DNA from: Azonexus hydrophilus DSM 23864 | Lineage (GTDB): Bacteria; Pseudomonadota; Gammaproteobacteria; Burkholderiales; Rhodocyclaceae | DNA length: 64,000 nt | Assembly (NCBI RefSeq): GCF_000429605.1 | Contig: NZ_AUCE01000013.1 | Coordinates: 1-64,000 of the forward strand | Reading direction: 5' to 3' | Shown here: piece after piece, positions 8,583 through 17,789 of the stretch | How positions within the stretch are numbered: position 1 is the first letter of the stretch | Layout: every line of letters starts with the position of its first letter | The notes under the pieces: generated by a model | The model's database searches: none | What the model was told of the DNA's origin: nothing | What the model saw: the letters and a program-made list of their open reading frames with translations, nothing else | Made by a program: the position numbers and the translations under genes

Positions 8583-9035
8583 TTATCCCTGATGCCAGGG
8601 CAATCCGGCTCGTCGCCAGCCGCCGACATTGTTGCGGTGGCCGTTGGCATCCTTGTCGCCCTCGAAGCCCTCAAGGACGTTATAGCAGTTGTTGTAGCCG
8701 TTTTCGCTGGCGACCGTCGCTGCGCCGATCGAGCGCACGCCGCTGCGGCAGACGAACATGACCAGCGCTTCCGGATCGACCTGGCGGGTCAGTTCGGCGA
8801 GGAAGTTCGGATTGCGCACGCCGCCCGGGTACTGGTTCCATTCGATCTCGACGGCGCCCGGGATGCGGCCGACCCAGTCCCATTCGGCACGGGTGCGGAC
8901 GTCGACGAGGCGGGCCCCGGGTGCCGCCTGCCAGATTTCAAACGCCTCGCGTGGCGTCAGCTCGCCCTGGTAGGGGCGTTCGAGGTCACGGGCGCGGGTT
9001 TGCGCGAGGTCGAGTATTTCCCTGAGTTTGCCCAT
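8583..9035 (-). CDS. Rhodanese-like sulfurtransferase
   Basis: A 150-residue single-domain rhodanese. RLVDVRTRAEWDWVGRIPGA at about residues 42-61 is the typical first half, and the active-site loop is CRSGVRS near 95, with the sulfur-carrying cysteine present. It has no signal peptide, so it is probably cytoplasmic. The gene lies 60 bp upstream of nadA and diverges from the CDF transporter. The physiological sulfur acceptor is unknown. Confidence 0.85.
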   Translation of the reverse strand: MGKLREILDLAQTRARDLERPYQGELTPREAFEIWQAAPGARLVDVRTRAEWDWVGRIPGAVEIEWNQYPGGVRNPNFLAELTRQVDPEALVMFVCRSGVRSIGAATVASENGYNNCYNVLEGFEGDKDANGHRNNVGGWRRAGLPWHQG

Positions 9036-9081
9036 CTTGGATCGCTGCTAGAATCAAGGCCTACAGTATAGGACAGAGTTC

Positions 9082-10245
9082 ATGAGAGACGGTCATTCGC
9101 CACCGGTCGCCACGGCGGCAGATCGGGCTGAGGCAGCGCAGAAAGCCACCTGGATCAGCGTGGTCGTCAACCTGCTGCTGACCGTCGCCCAACTGGTGGT
9201 CGGCTGGCTGGCGCATTCGCAATCGCTGATTGCCCACGGCCTGCATTCCTTTTCCGACCTCTTGTCCGACTTCCTGGTCATCTGGGCCAGCCGCCAGAGT
9301 GCGGCGCCGGCCGACCGGGCCCATCCCTACGGTCATGCCCGGGTCGAAACGGCGGCCACGCTGGCCCTGGGCGTCTCGCTGATCCTGATCGGCGGCGGCA
9401 TCCTCTGGGATTCCGGCATGCGTATGCAGGCAGGCGCTTTGCTGCCGCAGGTCGAGATGCTGGCTTTCTGGATCGCCGTATTGACGGTGGTGGCGAAGGA
9501 AGGGCTGTATCGTTACCTGATCGCCGTGGCCCGCCAGCAACGTTCCCAGCTGCTGACCGCCAATGCCCTGCATACCCGCGCTGACGCCGCTTCGGCGCTG
9601 GTGGTCGTGGTCGGTATCGGCGGTGCGTTGCTCGGCTGGGCCTTCCTCGACCTGCTCGCTGCGGCCCTGATGGGTTTCATGATCCTGCGCATGGGCGGGG
9701 AACTGGCCTGGTCGTCGATCAAGGAATTGATCGATACCGGTCTGGACGAAGCCCAGTTGGGTGCCATCCGTGACAGCCTGACGGCAACGCCCGGGGTGCG
9801 CGGTCTGCACGCGCTGCGTACGCGGCGCATGGCGCATCAGGTGCTGGTCGATGCGCATGTTCAGGTCGATCCTTGGATCAGCGTTTCGGAAGGGCATCGC
9901 ATCGCCGAGTCGGCACGTGCCCGGGTCTTGCGCGCGCATCCGGAAGTGCTCGACGTACTCGTCCATATTGATCCCGAGGACGACCTCGAGCCGGACCTGG
10001 CGGCAATCGGGCTGCCGGGGCGGGAAGCCCTGATGCCGATGATCGCGCCTCTGATCGCCGACCTGCCGGCGCCGAGGAAGATCGTCCTGCATTATCTGGC
10101 CGGCAAGATCGAGATCGACCTGTATCTGGCGCTGGCCGAAGTCGATGCTGCCTCCCTGGCGGAGGTCGAGCAACGACTGGCGGCCCGCCTTGAAGAACTG
10201 CCGATGGTGCGTCGCGTGCGCTTGAACTGGTTGTCCGCACCATAA
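9082..10245 (+). CDS. Cation diffusion facilitator family metal exporter
   Basis: A 387-residue CDF protein of the FieF/MamM type, exporting divalent cations by proton exchange at the inner membrane. The metal-site helices are recognisable: HSFSDLLSD (HxxxDxxxD) near residue 55 and HTRADAAS near 168. About six hydrophobic segments precede a cytoplasmic ferredoxin-like domain. After it there is a further ~90-residue C-terminal segment, longer than FieF and typical of some proteobacterial members. The metal (Fe, Zn, Co, Mn) cannot be assigned. Its stop codon lies inside the first NtrC-like site of the glnA control region. Confidence 0.88.
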   Translation: MRDGHSPPVATAADRAEAAQKATWISVVVNLLLTVAQLVVGWLAHSQSLIAHGLHSFSDLLSDFLVIWASRQSAAPADRAHPYGHARVETAATLALGVSLILIGGGILWDSGMRMQAGALLPQVEMLAFWIAVLTVVAKEGLYRYLIAVARQQRSQLLTANALHTRADAASALVVVVGIGGALLGWAFLDLLAAALMGFMILRMGGELAWSSIKELIDTGLDEAQLGAIRDSLTATPGVRGLHALRTRRMAHQVLVDAHVQVDPWISVSEGHRIAESARARVLRAHPEVLDVLVHIDPEDDLEPDLAAIGLPGREALMPMIAPLIADLPAPRKIVLHYLAGKIEIDLYLALAEVDAASLAEVEQRLAARLEELPMVRRVRLNWLSAP

Positions 10246-10282
10246 CGGTGCCTGCACCGCGATGGTGCATTATTTTGGTGCA
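10237..10282 (+). promoter_or_regulatory. Tandem NtrC-binding sites upstream of glnA
   Basis: Three GCAC-type dyads occur in 46 bp: GCACC-N5-GGTGC at 10237-10251, TGCACC-N5-GGTGCA at 10253-10269, and TGCATT-N5-GGTGCA at 10266-10282, which shares a TGCA with the second. They fit the NtrC consensus and lie 64-109 bp upstream of the sigma-54 element, a normal enhancer position. The first overlaps the end of the CDF gene. Confidence 0.8.
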
Positions 10283-10345
10283 GTGGTTTTGTTGTCGGAT
10301 TGAACATGCCCTTGTGGCACAATGGAAAATCTGGCGTCCAGTGCT

Positions 10346-10361
10346 TGGCATGCTTTCTGCT
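10346..10361 (+). promoter_or_regulatory. Sigma-54 promoter of glnA
   Basis: TGGCATGCTTTCTGCT has the GG at -24 and GC at -12 separated by exactly 10 bp, as sigma-54 requires. Expected transcription start is near 10372, leaving a leader of about 64 nt before glnA. The upstream NtrC sites and ntrBC downstream support it. Confidence 0.75.
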
Positions 10362-10435
10362 AAACCCGATTCGCTACGATTTACTGTTATGTGCCGCACT
10401 GGTCGGCACCTTGTTTTCTTAGGAGACTAACGCGT

Positions 10436-11851
10436 ATGGCAACCCCGCAAGACGTGATCAGCATGATCAAGGAAAACGACGCCAAGTTCGTCGATTTCCG
10501 TTTCACCGACACCCGTGGCAAGGAACAGCACGTCACCGTGCCGATTTCGCACTTCGACGAAGACAAGTTTGAAAACGGTCACGCCTTCGACGGTTCGTCG
10601 ATCGCCGGCTGGAAGGGTATTCAGGCTTCCGACATGCTGCTGATGCCGGACCCGTCCACCGCCTACGTCGATCCGTTCTTCGACGAAACCACCGTCGTCC
10701 TGACCTGTGACGTCGTTGATCCGGCCGATGGCCGTGGTTACGACCGCGATCCGCGTTCGATCGCCAAGCGCGCCGAAGCCTACCTGAAGTCCTCCGGCAT
10801 TGGCGACACCGCCTTCTTCGGTCCGGAACCCGAATTCTTCATCTTCGACGGCGTCGAATGGTCGGTCGACATGTCCGGCTGCTCGCTGAAGATCCATTCC
10901 GGCGAAGCCGCCTGGAAGTCTGGCGAAACCAACGATGCCAACGGCGCCACCGGTCACCGTCCGGCCGTCAAGGGCGGTTACTTCCCGGTTCCGCCGGTCG
11001 ATAGCCTGCACGACATCCGTTCGGCCATGGTCCTGACCCTGGAATCCCTGGGCGTGCCGGTCGAAGTGCATCACCACGAAGTGGCCAACGCCGGCCAGTG
11101 CGAAATCGGTACCAAGTTCAGCACGCTGGTTCAGCGCGCCGACTGGACCCAGATCCAGAAGTACGTGACCCACAACGTCGCCCACCAGTACGGCAAGACG
11201 GCAACCTTCATGCCGAAGCCGATCGTTGGCGACAACGGCTCGGGCATGCACGTTCACCAGTCGGTCTGGAAGGACGGCAAGAACCTGTTCGCCGGTGACC
11301 AGTACGCTGGCCTGTCCGAACTGGCCCTCTACTACATCGGCGGCATCATCAAGCACGCCAAGGCCCTGAACGCGATCACCAACCCGGGTACCAACTCCTA
11401 CAAGCGTCTGGTCCCGCACTACGAAGCCCCGGTCAAACTGGCCTACTCGGCCAAGAACCGTTCGGCCTCGATTCGTATCCCGTTTGTTGCCTCGACCAAG
11501 GCCCGTCGTATCGAAACCCGCTTCCCGGATCCGATCGCTAACCCGTACCTGTGCTTCGCCGCCCTGCTGATGGCCGGCCTCGACGGTATCCAGAACAAGA
11601 TCCACCCGGGCGATCCGGCTGACAAGAACCTGTACGACCTGCCGCCGGAAGAGGATGCAAAGATCCCGACCGTCTGCGCGTCGCTCGAGGAAGCCCTGGA
11701 AAACCTGGACAAGGATCGCGAGTTCCTGACCCGTGGCGGTGTCTTCTCCAACGACTGGATCGATGCCTTCATCGCCCTGAAGATGGAAGAAGTGAACAAG
11801 ATCCGCATGACCACGCACCCGGTCGAGTTCGATCTGTACTACAGCTGCTGA
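10436..11851 (+). CDS. glnA: Glutamine synthetase type I
   Basis: A 471-residue GS-I enzyme, full length for the family, making glutamine from glutamate and ammonia. Seen are the GSSI segment ([13 protein letters not shown], ~50), the EPEFF metal/ATP motif (~130), HVHQS (~275), the [12 protein letters not shown] loop (~320) and the adenylylation loop [10 protein letters not shown] with its target tyrosine (~400). Adenylylation control is therefore likely. The start MATPQDV has AGGAGA 9 bp upstream; an upstream in-frame start at 10391 lacks this. Transcription is expected from the sigma-54/NtrC region. A terminator follows. Confidence 0.97.
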   Translation: MATPQDVISMIKENDAKFVDFRFTDTRGKEQHVTVPISHFDEDKFENGHAFDGSSIAGWKGIQASDMLLMPDPSTAYVDPFFDETTVVLTCDVVDPADGRGYDRDPRSIAKRAEAYLKSSGIGDTAFFGPEPEFFIFDGVEWSVDMSGCSLKIHSGEAAWKSGETNDANGATGHRPAVKGGYFPVPPVDSLHDIRSAMVLTLESLGVPVEVHHHEVANAGQCEIGTKFSTLVQRADWTQIQKYVTHNVAHQYGKTATFMPKPIVGDNGSGMHVHQSVWKDGKNLFAGDQYAGLSELALYYIGGIIKHAKALNAITNPGTNSYKRLVPHYEAPVKLAYSAKNRSASIRIPFVASTKARRIETRFPDPIANPYLCFAALLMAGLDGIQNKIHPGDPADKNLYDLPPEEDAKIPTVCASLEEALENLDKDREFLTRGGVFSNDWIDAFIALKMEEVNKIRMTTHPVEFDLYYSC

Positions 11852-11871
11852 TCGATTGCAGTGAAATGCAA

Positions 11872-11898
11872 AAAGGGCGGGCTTTCCCGCCCTTTTTT
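11872..11898 (+). terminator. Rho-independent terminator after glnA
   Basis: A 10-bp stem (AAAGGGCGGG at 11872-11881 with its complement at 11886-11895), a CTTT loop and a T-run. It separates glnA from the DUF4124 gene and ntrBC, so the latter need read-through or their own promoter. Confidence 0.93.
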
Positions 11899-11962
11899 GT
11901 TCACCTTTTTACCGGCGCATCGTTTACCCAGTAAACTGCAAAGTTCACGAGGAGCCATGCCA

Positions 11963-12409
11963 ATGACACGTAGACTGCTTGCCCTGATTTGCGCGCTTGT
12001 CCCGATGGCGCTCTCCGCGCAGACGATCTATCGCTGTACGGAAGCCGGTGGCGGGGTGCTGATTTCCAATACCCGCGTGCATAACAACTGCCAGGCCATC
12101 GTCAGCGAAGAGCGCAATACCGTTCCCGCACCGCGTGCGCCGGCGGCCAGGGCGGCAAGCAATCCGACACCGGCCGATTTCCCGCGCGTGCAGCAGGACA
12201 CCCAGCGCTCCCGCGATGCCGACCGGCGCCACATCCTGGAGCAGGAACTGGCCGGCGAGCAACGCAAGCTCGATCAGGCGCGCAAGGAACTGGCCGAGCG
12301 CGAAGCCGCCAGCGGCGGTCTGGAACGTGCAGCCCCCTATCGTGACCGGGTTGCCCAGCACGAACGCAATCTGCAGGCACTGCAACGGGAGCTGGCCAAT
12401 CTGCGCTGA
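11963..12409 (+). CDS. DUF4124-domain periplasmic protein
   Basis: A 148-residue protein with an N-terminal signal peptide (about residues 1-20, ending ALSAQ) followed by a DUF4124-type segment TIYRCTEAGG...ISNT. A Pro/Ala-rich linker leads to a charged C-terminal coiled coil (about 80-148). The ATG at 11963 is chosen because AGGAG lies 8 bp upstream; the ATG at 11957 is too close. It sits between glnA and ntrB, 21 bp before ntrB. Proteins of this kind recur at this position in related betaproteobacteria, but the function is unknown. Confidence 0.78.
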   Translation: MTRRLLALICALVPMALSAQTIYRCTEAGGGVLISNTRVHNNCQAIVSEERNTVPAPRAPAARAASNPTPADFPRVQQDTQRSRDADRRHILEQELAGEQRKLDQARKELAEREAASGGLERAAPYRDRVAQHERNLQALQRELANLR

Positions 12410-12430
12410 GCGGAATTCTCCGGATAAATC

Positions 12431-13492
12431 ATGAATGTCACCCATGCCAATTTCGCCGGGCTGGACCTGCTTGCCTCGGCGGTACTCCTGATCGACGACA
12501 GCCAGGCCATCCGCTATCTCAACCCGGCCGGCGAGAACCTGCTGGCGGTCAGCAGCCGCAGCGTCGTCGGGCGTCGTCTCGGCGATGTCTGCAAATGCTC
12601 GTCGACCCTGCAGTCGGCCATCGACAACGGCCTGCACAACAACTGGGGTTATACCGGCCAGAACATCGCGCTCGGCCGGGCCGATGGCGAGACCCTGCAC
12701 CTCAACTGCACGGTGACGCCCTTGCGTCCCGATATCGCGGCCGGCATGCGCCTGCTGCTCGAATTGCAGCCGATCGACCATCACCTGGCGGCAAGCCGCG
12801 AGGAGCGCCTGATCGAGCAGCAGCAGGCCAACCGCGAACTGATCCGCAATCTGGCGCACGAAATCAAGAATCCGCTGGGCGGCATCCGCGGTGCAGCGCA
12901 ATTGCTCGAACACGAACTCGGCAACCCGTCGCTGAAGGAATACACCCAGGTCATCATCAAGGAAGCCGACCGCCTGCAGGACCTGATGCAACGCCTGCTG
13001 ACCCCGCATCGGGCGATGTTGCCGGCGACCGTCAATATTCACGAAATCCTGGAGCGGGTGCGCAGCCTGCTACGCGCGGAATTCCCCGAAAGCCTGCAGG
13101 TGCGCCGCGATTACGATACCAGCCTGCCGGAACTGGTCGGCGACCGCGAGCAACTGATCCAGGCGGTGCTCAACATCGCCCGCAACGCCGCCCAGGCGAT
13201 GGCCGGGCAAGGCGAGATCATCCTGCGCACGCGTGCTCTGCGCCAGGTGACGCTGGCCAAGAAGCGTTACCGCCTGGCCATGGAAATCAAGGTCATTGAT
13301 AACGGCCCGGGCATCCCCGAGGACATCCGCGAGCGCATGTTCTATCCGCTGGTCTCGGGGCGCGAGGGCGGCAACGGTCTGGGCCTGACGATTGCCCAGA
13401 ATTTCATCCAGCACCATCAAGGCAGCATCGATTGCCATAGCCGACCCGGCGAGACGGTGTTCACCCTGCGCCTGCCGGTCGAGTCGGCCTGA
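12431..13492 (+). CDS. glnL: Nitrogen regulation sensor kinase/phosphatase NtrB
   Basis: A 353-residue soluble histidine kinase. An N-terminal PAS domain (about 8-115) is followed by the phospho-acceptor motif RNLAHEIKNPLGGIRGAAQL (~137-156) and an HATPase domain with N (NIARNAAQAM), G1 (DNGPGIP) and G2 (GNGLGL) boxes. It phosphorylates NtrC under nitrogen limitation and dephosphorylates it when PII signals sufficiency. It lies 47 bp upstream of ntrC. Confidence 0.95.
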   Translation: MNVTHANFAGLDLLASAVLLIDDSQAIRYLNPAGENLLAVSSRSVVGRRLGDVCKCSSTLQSAIDNGLHNNWGYTGQNIALGRADGETLHLNCTVTPLRPDIAAGMRLLLELQPIDHHLAASREERLIEQQQANRELIRNLAHEIKNPLGGIRGAAQLLEHELGNPSLKEYTQVIIKEADRLQDLMQRLLTPHRAMLPATVNIHEILERVRSLLRAEFPESLQVRRDYDTSLPELVGDREQLIQAVLNIARNAAQAMAGQGEIILRTRALRQVTLAKKRYRLAMEIKVIDNGPGIPEDIRERMFYPLVSGREGGNGLGLTIAQNFIQHHQGSIDCHSRPGETVFTLRLPVESA

Positions 13493-13539
13493 GTCTTGCT
13501 AGAGCTAGCAGGACATCGCGATACAAGAGGCAAGAGAAC

Positions 13540-14952
13540 ATGAAACCGGTATGGATTGTTGACGACGACCGCTCGATACGCTGGGTGCTGGAGAAGACGC
13601 TGTCGCGGGAAGGCATCCCGTTCGAGAGCTTCGCTTCGGCCAGCGAGGCGATCAGCAGCCTGGAGGGCGGCTGCGAACCGCCGCAGGTGCTGATGTCCGA
13701 TATCCGCATGCCCGGCCAGTCCGGCCTGGAGCTGCTGCAGGAAGTGAAGACGCGCCATCCGGGCGTGCCGGTGATCATCATGACCGCCTATTCGGACCTG
13801 GAGAGCGCCGTCGCGGCCTTTCAGGGCGGCGCGTTCGAATACCTGCCCAAGCCCTTCGACGTCGACCAGGCGCTCGAACTGATCCGTCGCGCCATCGACG
13901 AGTCGATGCACCAGAGTGGTGCGGCCGAGGAAGAGGGGCTGGTACCGGAGATTCTCGGCCAGGCGCCGGCCATGCAGGAAGTCTTCCGGGCCATCGGCCG
14001 GCTGGCGCTATCGCACGCCACCGTGCTGATTACCGGCGAGTCCGGCTCGGGCAAGGAACTGGTGGCGCGTGCCCTGCACCGGCACAGCCCGCGGGCCGAA
14101 CGCCCCTTCGTCGCCATCAACACCGCGGCGATTCCCAAGGATCTGCTCGAATCCGAACTGTTCGGCCACGAGCGCGGTGCGTTCACCGGCGCCCAGGCGC
14201 AACGGCGTGGGCGTTTCGAGCAGGCCGAGGGCGGTACGCTGTTCCTCGACGAAATCGGCGACATGCCGTCCGAACTGCAGACCCGCCTGCTGCGCGTCTT
14301 GTCCGACGGCCACTTCTATCGTGTCGGCGGGCATTCGCCGATCAAGGCCAACGTCCGCGTCATTGCGGCCACCCACCAGAATCTCGAAAGCCGAGTCAAG
14401 GACGGCCTGTTCCGCGAAGACCTGTTCCACCGGCTGAACGTCATCCGCATCCGCCTGCCGTCGCTGCGCGAGCGGCGCGAAGACATCCCGCTGCTGACCC
14501 GGCATTTCCTGCAGAAGAGCGCGCGCGAGTTGGGCGTCGAGCCCAAGCGGCTGTCAGAAGCGGCGCTCAAATACCTGTGCGGCCTGGATTTTCAGGGCAA
14601 CGTCCGGCAACTGGAAAACCTCTGCCACTGGCTGACCGTGATGGCGCCGGGCCAGCAGGTCGAGGTCGGCGACCTGCCCAGCGAATTGCGCGAGGCACCG
14701 CCGCAGATGCTCGTCGGTGACTGGGAAAAAGCGCTGGAAGGCGAAGTCGACCGCTTGCTGGCGCGCGGCGTTCCGGATGTCCATGGACTGCTGTCGCAGG
14801 CTTTCGAGCGCATCCTGATCTCCCGGGCGCTGACGCATACCGGTGGTCGGCGCATCGAGGCGGCGCAGGCCCTGGGTATCGGGCGCAACACGATCACGCG
14901 CAAGATCGCCGATCTGGGTATTGATGGCGGCAAGGAGTCGGCAGCGGAGTAA
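13540..14952 (+). CDS. glnG: Nitrogen regulation response regulator NtrC
   Basis: A 470-residue sigma-54 activator. The receiver domain (1-~120) has the acidic pocket VDDDRS and phospho-acceptor in SDIRMPG. The AAA+ domain has Walker A GESGSGKE (~168), the sigma-54-contacting GAFTGA loop (~210) and Walker B GGTLFLDEIGD. A Fis-type helix-turn-helix ends the protein (EAAQALGIGRNTITRKI). Its likely targets include the tandem sites at 10237-10282 upstream of glnA. Confidence 0.96.
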   Translation: MKPVWIVDDDRSIRWVLEKTLSREGIPFESFASASEAISSLEGGCEPPQVLMSDIRMPGQSGLELLQEVKTRHPGVPVIIMTAYSDLESAVAAFQGGAFEYLPKPFDVDQALELIRRAIDESMHQSGAAEEEGLVPEILGQAPAMQEVFRAIGRLALSHATVLITGESGSGKELVARALHRHSPRAERPFVAINTAAIPKDLLESELFGHERGAFTGAQAQRRGRFEQAEGGTLFLDEIGDMPSELQTRLLRVLSDGHFYRVGGHSPIKANVRVIAATHQNLESRVKDGLFREDLFHRLNVIRIRLPSLRERREDIPLLTRHFLQKSARELGVEPKRLSEAALKYLCGLDFQGNVRQLENLCHWLTVMAPGQQVEVGDLPSELREAPPQMLVGDWEKALEGEVDRLLARGVPDVHGLLSQAFERILISRALTHTGGRRIEAAQALGIGRNTITRKIADLGIDGGKESAAE

Positions 14953-14961
14953 AATCTCCGC

Positions 14962-15750
14962 ATGCCTTTAATCGATCCTGTACTGCTCAAGGAACGGCTG
15001 GCCGGGCAGGCTGGTCGTTTTGATGTCGATGCCCTCGACAGTTGCGATTCCACCAGTAGCGAACTGCTGCGCCGGGCGGCGCTCGGTGCCCCGCCCGGTA
15101 CCGTCGTCGTTGCCGACCGGCAGCTCGCCGGCCGCGGTCGGCGTGGCCGTAGCTGGTCGTCTTCGCCTGCCGACAGCCTGACTTTTTCCCTGCTCTGGCG
15201 CTTGCCGGCCGGGCGCGTTCCCGGTGGTCTGTCGCTGGCGGTTGGTGTGGCGCTGGCCCAGGCGCTCGACGCGCTGGGGGCGAACGGCGTTCGCCTGAAA
15301 TGGCCCAACGATGTCCTGCTCGCCGGCGACACTGGTTTTGCCAAGCTGGCCGGGGTGCTGGTCGAACTGGCCAGCGACCGGCGCGGTACGCAGGCCTGTA
15401 TCGGTATCGGTATCAACCTGGCCCAGCCGGCGGGCGATTTTCCGCAAGCGGTGGCCGGCCTGAGCCAGGCCATGGCGCGCGTCCCGGAACGACATGACAT
15501 GCTGGCGGCGCTGCTGCGGGCCCTGCTTGATGTGCTTGACCGCTTTGCCCAGGCCGGCTTCGCGGCGCTGAAAGACGACTGGCTCGCCTGGCACGCCTGG
15601 CAGGACCGCCCGGTGCAGTTGCTCGGCGAGGGCGAAGTGCCGTTGGTTGGCGTCTGTCGCGGGGTCGACGACGACGGCGCGCTGCTGCTCGAGACGGCTG
15701 CCGGCCTGTCGCGCATCCTGGCCGGCGACCTCAGTCTGCGTGCCGCATGA
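14962..15750 (+). CDS. birA: Biotin-[acetyl-CoA-carboxylase] ligase (catalytic domain only)
   Basis: A 262-residue biotin protein ligase that activates biotin as biotinyl-AMP and attaches it to BCCP. The biotin/ATP loop GRGRRGRSW is near residue 53, and KWPNDVL near 113 is the second family motif. The N-terminal DNA-binding domain of the E. coli bifunctional BirA is missing, so it is an enzyme only. It starts 9 bp after ntrC and overlaps coaX by 4 bp. Confidence 0.93.
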   Translation: MPLIDPVLLKERLAGQAGRFDVDALDSCDSTSSELLRRAALGAPPGTVVVADRQLAGRGRRGRSWSSSPADSLTFSLLWRLPAGRVPGGLSLAVGVALAQALDALGANGVRLKWPNDVLLAGDTGFAKLAGVLVELASDRRGTQACIGIGINLAQPAGDFPQAVAGLSQAMARVPERHDMLAALLRALLDVLDRFAQAGFAALKDDWLAWHAWQDRPVQLLGEGEVPLVGVCRGVDDDGALLLETAAGLSRILAGDLSLRAA

Positions 15751-16475
15751 TCCTCTGTCTCGACAGCGGCAACAGCCGCATCAAATTCGGTCTCTGGGGC
15801 GATGCTCGCTGGCTGCATGAGGGCGCACTCGACCATGCCGATTGTGCGGACCTGGCACGCCTGACGACGGACTGGCCGATGCCGGCGCGCATCATGCTGG
15901 CCAACGTCGCCGGCGCCGCTGCCGAACAGGCGATCCGGCAGGCGCTGGGGGCGTGGTCGACCAAGCTGACCGTAATCACCTCGACGGCCGCGGCCGGCGG
16001 GGTGCGCAACGGCTACCGGAACCCGGGGCAGCTGGGCGTTGATCGCTGGTGTGCGCTGATCGGTGCCCGTTCGCTCCTTCCAGGTGCCTTGCTGGTGGTC
16101 ATGGCCGGTACCGCCACCACCGTCGACAGCCTCGATGCCTCGGGGCATTTCCTCGGCGGCCTGATCCTGCCCGGACAGCAACTGATGCTGTCGGCGCTGG
16201 CCAGGAATACGGCGGCACTGCCGTTTGCCACCGGGCAGCGGCAGGACTGGCCGCAATCGACCGATGATGCCATTGTCAGTGGGGCAATCGAGGCGCAGGT
16301 CGGCGCCATCGAGCGTGCCTGGGCGCGCTTGCCCGGCGCCGAGCGGGTTTGCCTGATTTCCGGTGGCAACGCGGCCTTGCTGACAAAGCATCTTGTCATG
16401 CCGTGCCGGCAGGCGGACAATCTTCCCCTACTCGGTCTGAAAGTGCTGGCCGACGAAACGTCTCCCGAGAGCTGA
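15747..16475 (+). CDS. coaX: Type III pantothenate kinase
   Basis: A 242-residue ASKHA-fold kinase for the first step of coenzyme A synthesis. The N-terminal phosphate-binding motif is LDSGNSRIKFGLW, followed by GVDRW near residue 95 and GTATTVDSLD near 122, all typical of CoaX. It overlaps birA in an ATGA junction, a pairing common in betaproteobacteria. The HD-GYP gene starts 6 bp later. Confidence 0.94.
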   Translation: MILCLDSGNSRIKFGLWGDARWLHEGALDHADCADLARLTTDWPMPARIMLANVAGAAAEQAIRQALGAWSTKLTVITSTAAAGGVRNGYRNPGQLGVDRWCALIGARSLLPGALLVVMAGTATTVDSLDASGHFLGGLILPGQQLMLSALARNTAALPFATGQRQDWPQSTDDAIVSGAIEAQVGAIERAWARLPGAERVCLISGGNAALLTKHLVMPCRQADNLPLLGLKVLADETSPES

Positions 16476-16481
16476 CTGCCC

Positions 16482-17789
16482 ATGGAAATCATTCCGGTTG
16501 CCGAACTCAAGATCGGCATGTTCATCGTCGAACCGGACTGCCCGTGGACCGATTTTCCGTTTGCCCTGCAGGGCTTCATCATTTCCTCGCCGGATCAGGT
16601 CGATCTGTTCCGGCAGAAATGCCGCTTTGTCCAGATCGATCGCACGCGTTCGCTGAACGAACACTACGCCGCACCCAAATCGCGCCTGGATCGCCCGCTG
16701 AAGTCTGCTCCACTGGTACAGAAGCCCGCAGATGAAGAGCAGAGTGCCGCGCGCCGACGTCCCTTGTTCTCGGCCGAACAAGTCGAACGGCAACAGCGGC
16801 GGCGCCGCTTCCTGGATTTTTTGCACGGCCAGGAGGGCGATGCCCATGTTCAGTCGCTGAGTCGCGAACTGAGTTATGTCGAGCCGCGCTACGATGCCCT
16901 GCTGCAGTCCCTGCAGAAGACCTTCCAGCATGTGACGGCCGAAAAGCACTTCGATTTCGCCAATGTGCGGGAAGGCGTGCGCGATGTCGCCGGCAGCCTG
17001 CAGCGCAACCCGGATGCGGTGATGTGGCTGCTGCGCCTGAAAAGTCTGGACGACTACAGTTTCGATCACGCCATGGACGTCACGGTTCATGCCCTGTTGC
17101 TCGGCGGCCATATCGGCTGGCGCGGCCAGCGCCTGCTGGAGCTGGGGATCGCCGGCCTGCTGCAGGATGTGGGCAAGACCCAGGTGCCGCCGGAGTTGCT
17201 GGCCAAGACCGATGCGCTCAATGACGACGAGCGCCACCTGATCCAGTCGCATGTGGCCAGTTCGCTGGAAATCCTGATGCAGCAGGTCAATCTGCCGGCC
17301 GAGGTGCTGCAGATCGTTTCCCGCCACCACGAGCGCTGGGACGGTAGCGGTTATCCGCAAGGCCTGGCGCTGGAGAAGATCGGCCTGGCGGCCGAGATTG
17401 CCGGCCTGGTCGATTCCTTCTGCGCGATGCTGCGCAACAAGCCCTACCGGGATGCCATCGGCCACCAGCAGGCGCTGGAGGAATTGTTCAAGTTGCGCGA
17501 CCGGCAGTTCAATCCGGTGCTGATGGAGCAATTCGTCCAGTGCGTCGGCCTGTACCCGGTTGGTACGCTGGTCGAACTCAATAGCGGCGATGTCGGCGTG
17601 GTCATCCAGCAGAATCGCGTCCAGCGCTCACGCCCCCGCATCCTGTTGATGCTCGACGCCGACAAGGTGCCGGTGCGCAGTTATCAGGTCGTCGACCTGC
17701 GCGATCCGGAGCGCACTTCGGTGCGTATCGTCCGTGCCCTGCCCAATGACGCTTATGGTTTGTCCGCCCATGACTACTATCTCGGATAA
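16482..17789 (+). CDS. DUF3391/HD-GYP protein with a degenerate HD motif
   Basis: A 435-residue cytoplasmic protein. The N-terminal segment (1-~130, starting with IPVAELKIGMFI) fits DUF3391. The HD-GYP domain (~170-350) keeps HAMDVTVHALLLG, the GYP motif HHERWDGSGYP and DSFCAMLRNKPYR. The HD dyad itself reads LLQDVGK where the family has LLHDIGK, so the metal-binding histidine is Gln. HD-GYP enzymes hydrolyse cyclic di-GMP; with this change activity may be lost or altered. A ~75-residue C-terminal extension follows. The EAL gene overlaps its end by 20 bp, so the two are translationally coupled. Confidence 0.88.
   Translation: MEIIPVAELKIGMFIVEPDCPWTDFPFALQGFIISSPDQVDLFRQKCRFVQIDRTRSLNEHYAAPKSRLDRPLKSAPLVQKPADEEQSAARRRPLFSAEQVERQQRRRRFLDFLHGQEGDAHVQSLSRELSYVEPRYDALLQSLQKTFQHVTAEKHFDFANVREGVRDVAGSLQRNPDAVMWLLRLKSLDDYSFDHAMDVTVHALLLGGHIGWRGQRLLELGIAGLLQDVGKTQVPPELLAKTDALNDDERHLIQSHVASSLEILMQQVNLPAEVLQIVSRHHERWDGSGYPQGLALEKIGLAAEIAGLVDSFCAMLRNKPYRDAIGHQQALEELFKLRDRQFNPVLMEQFVQCVGLYPVGTLVELNSGDVGVVIQQNRVQRSRPRILLMLDADKVPVRSYQVVDLRDPERTSVRIVRALPNDAYGLSAHDYYLG

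Noticed and set aside
13500-13522. Small palindrome TGCTAG-AG-CTAGCA between ntrB and ntrC as a terminator
   Set aside because: The loop is only two bases and there is no T-run; ntrB and ntrC are expected to be co-transcribed.
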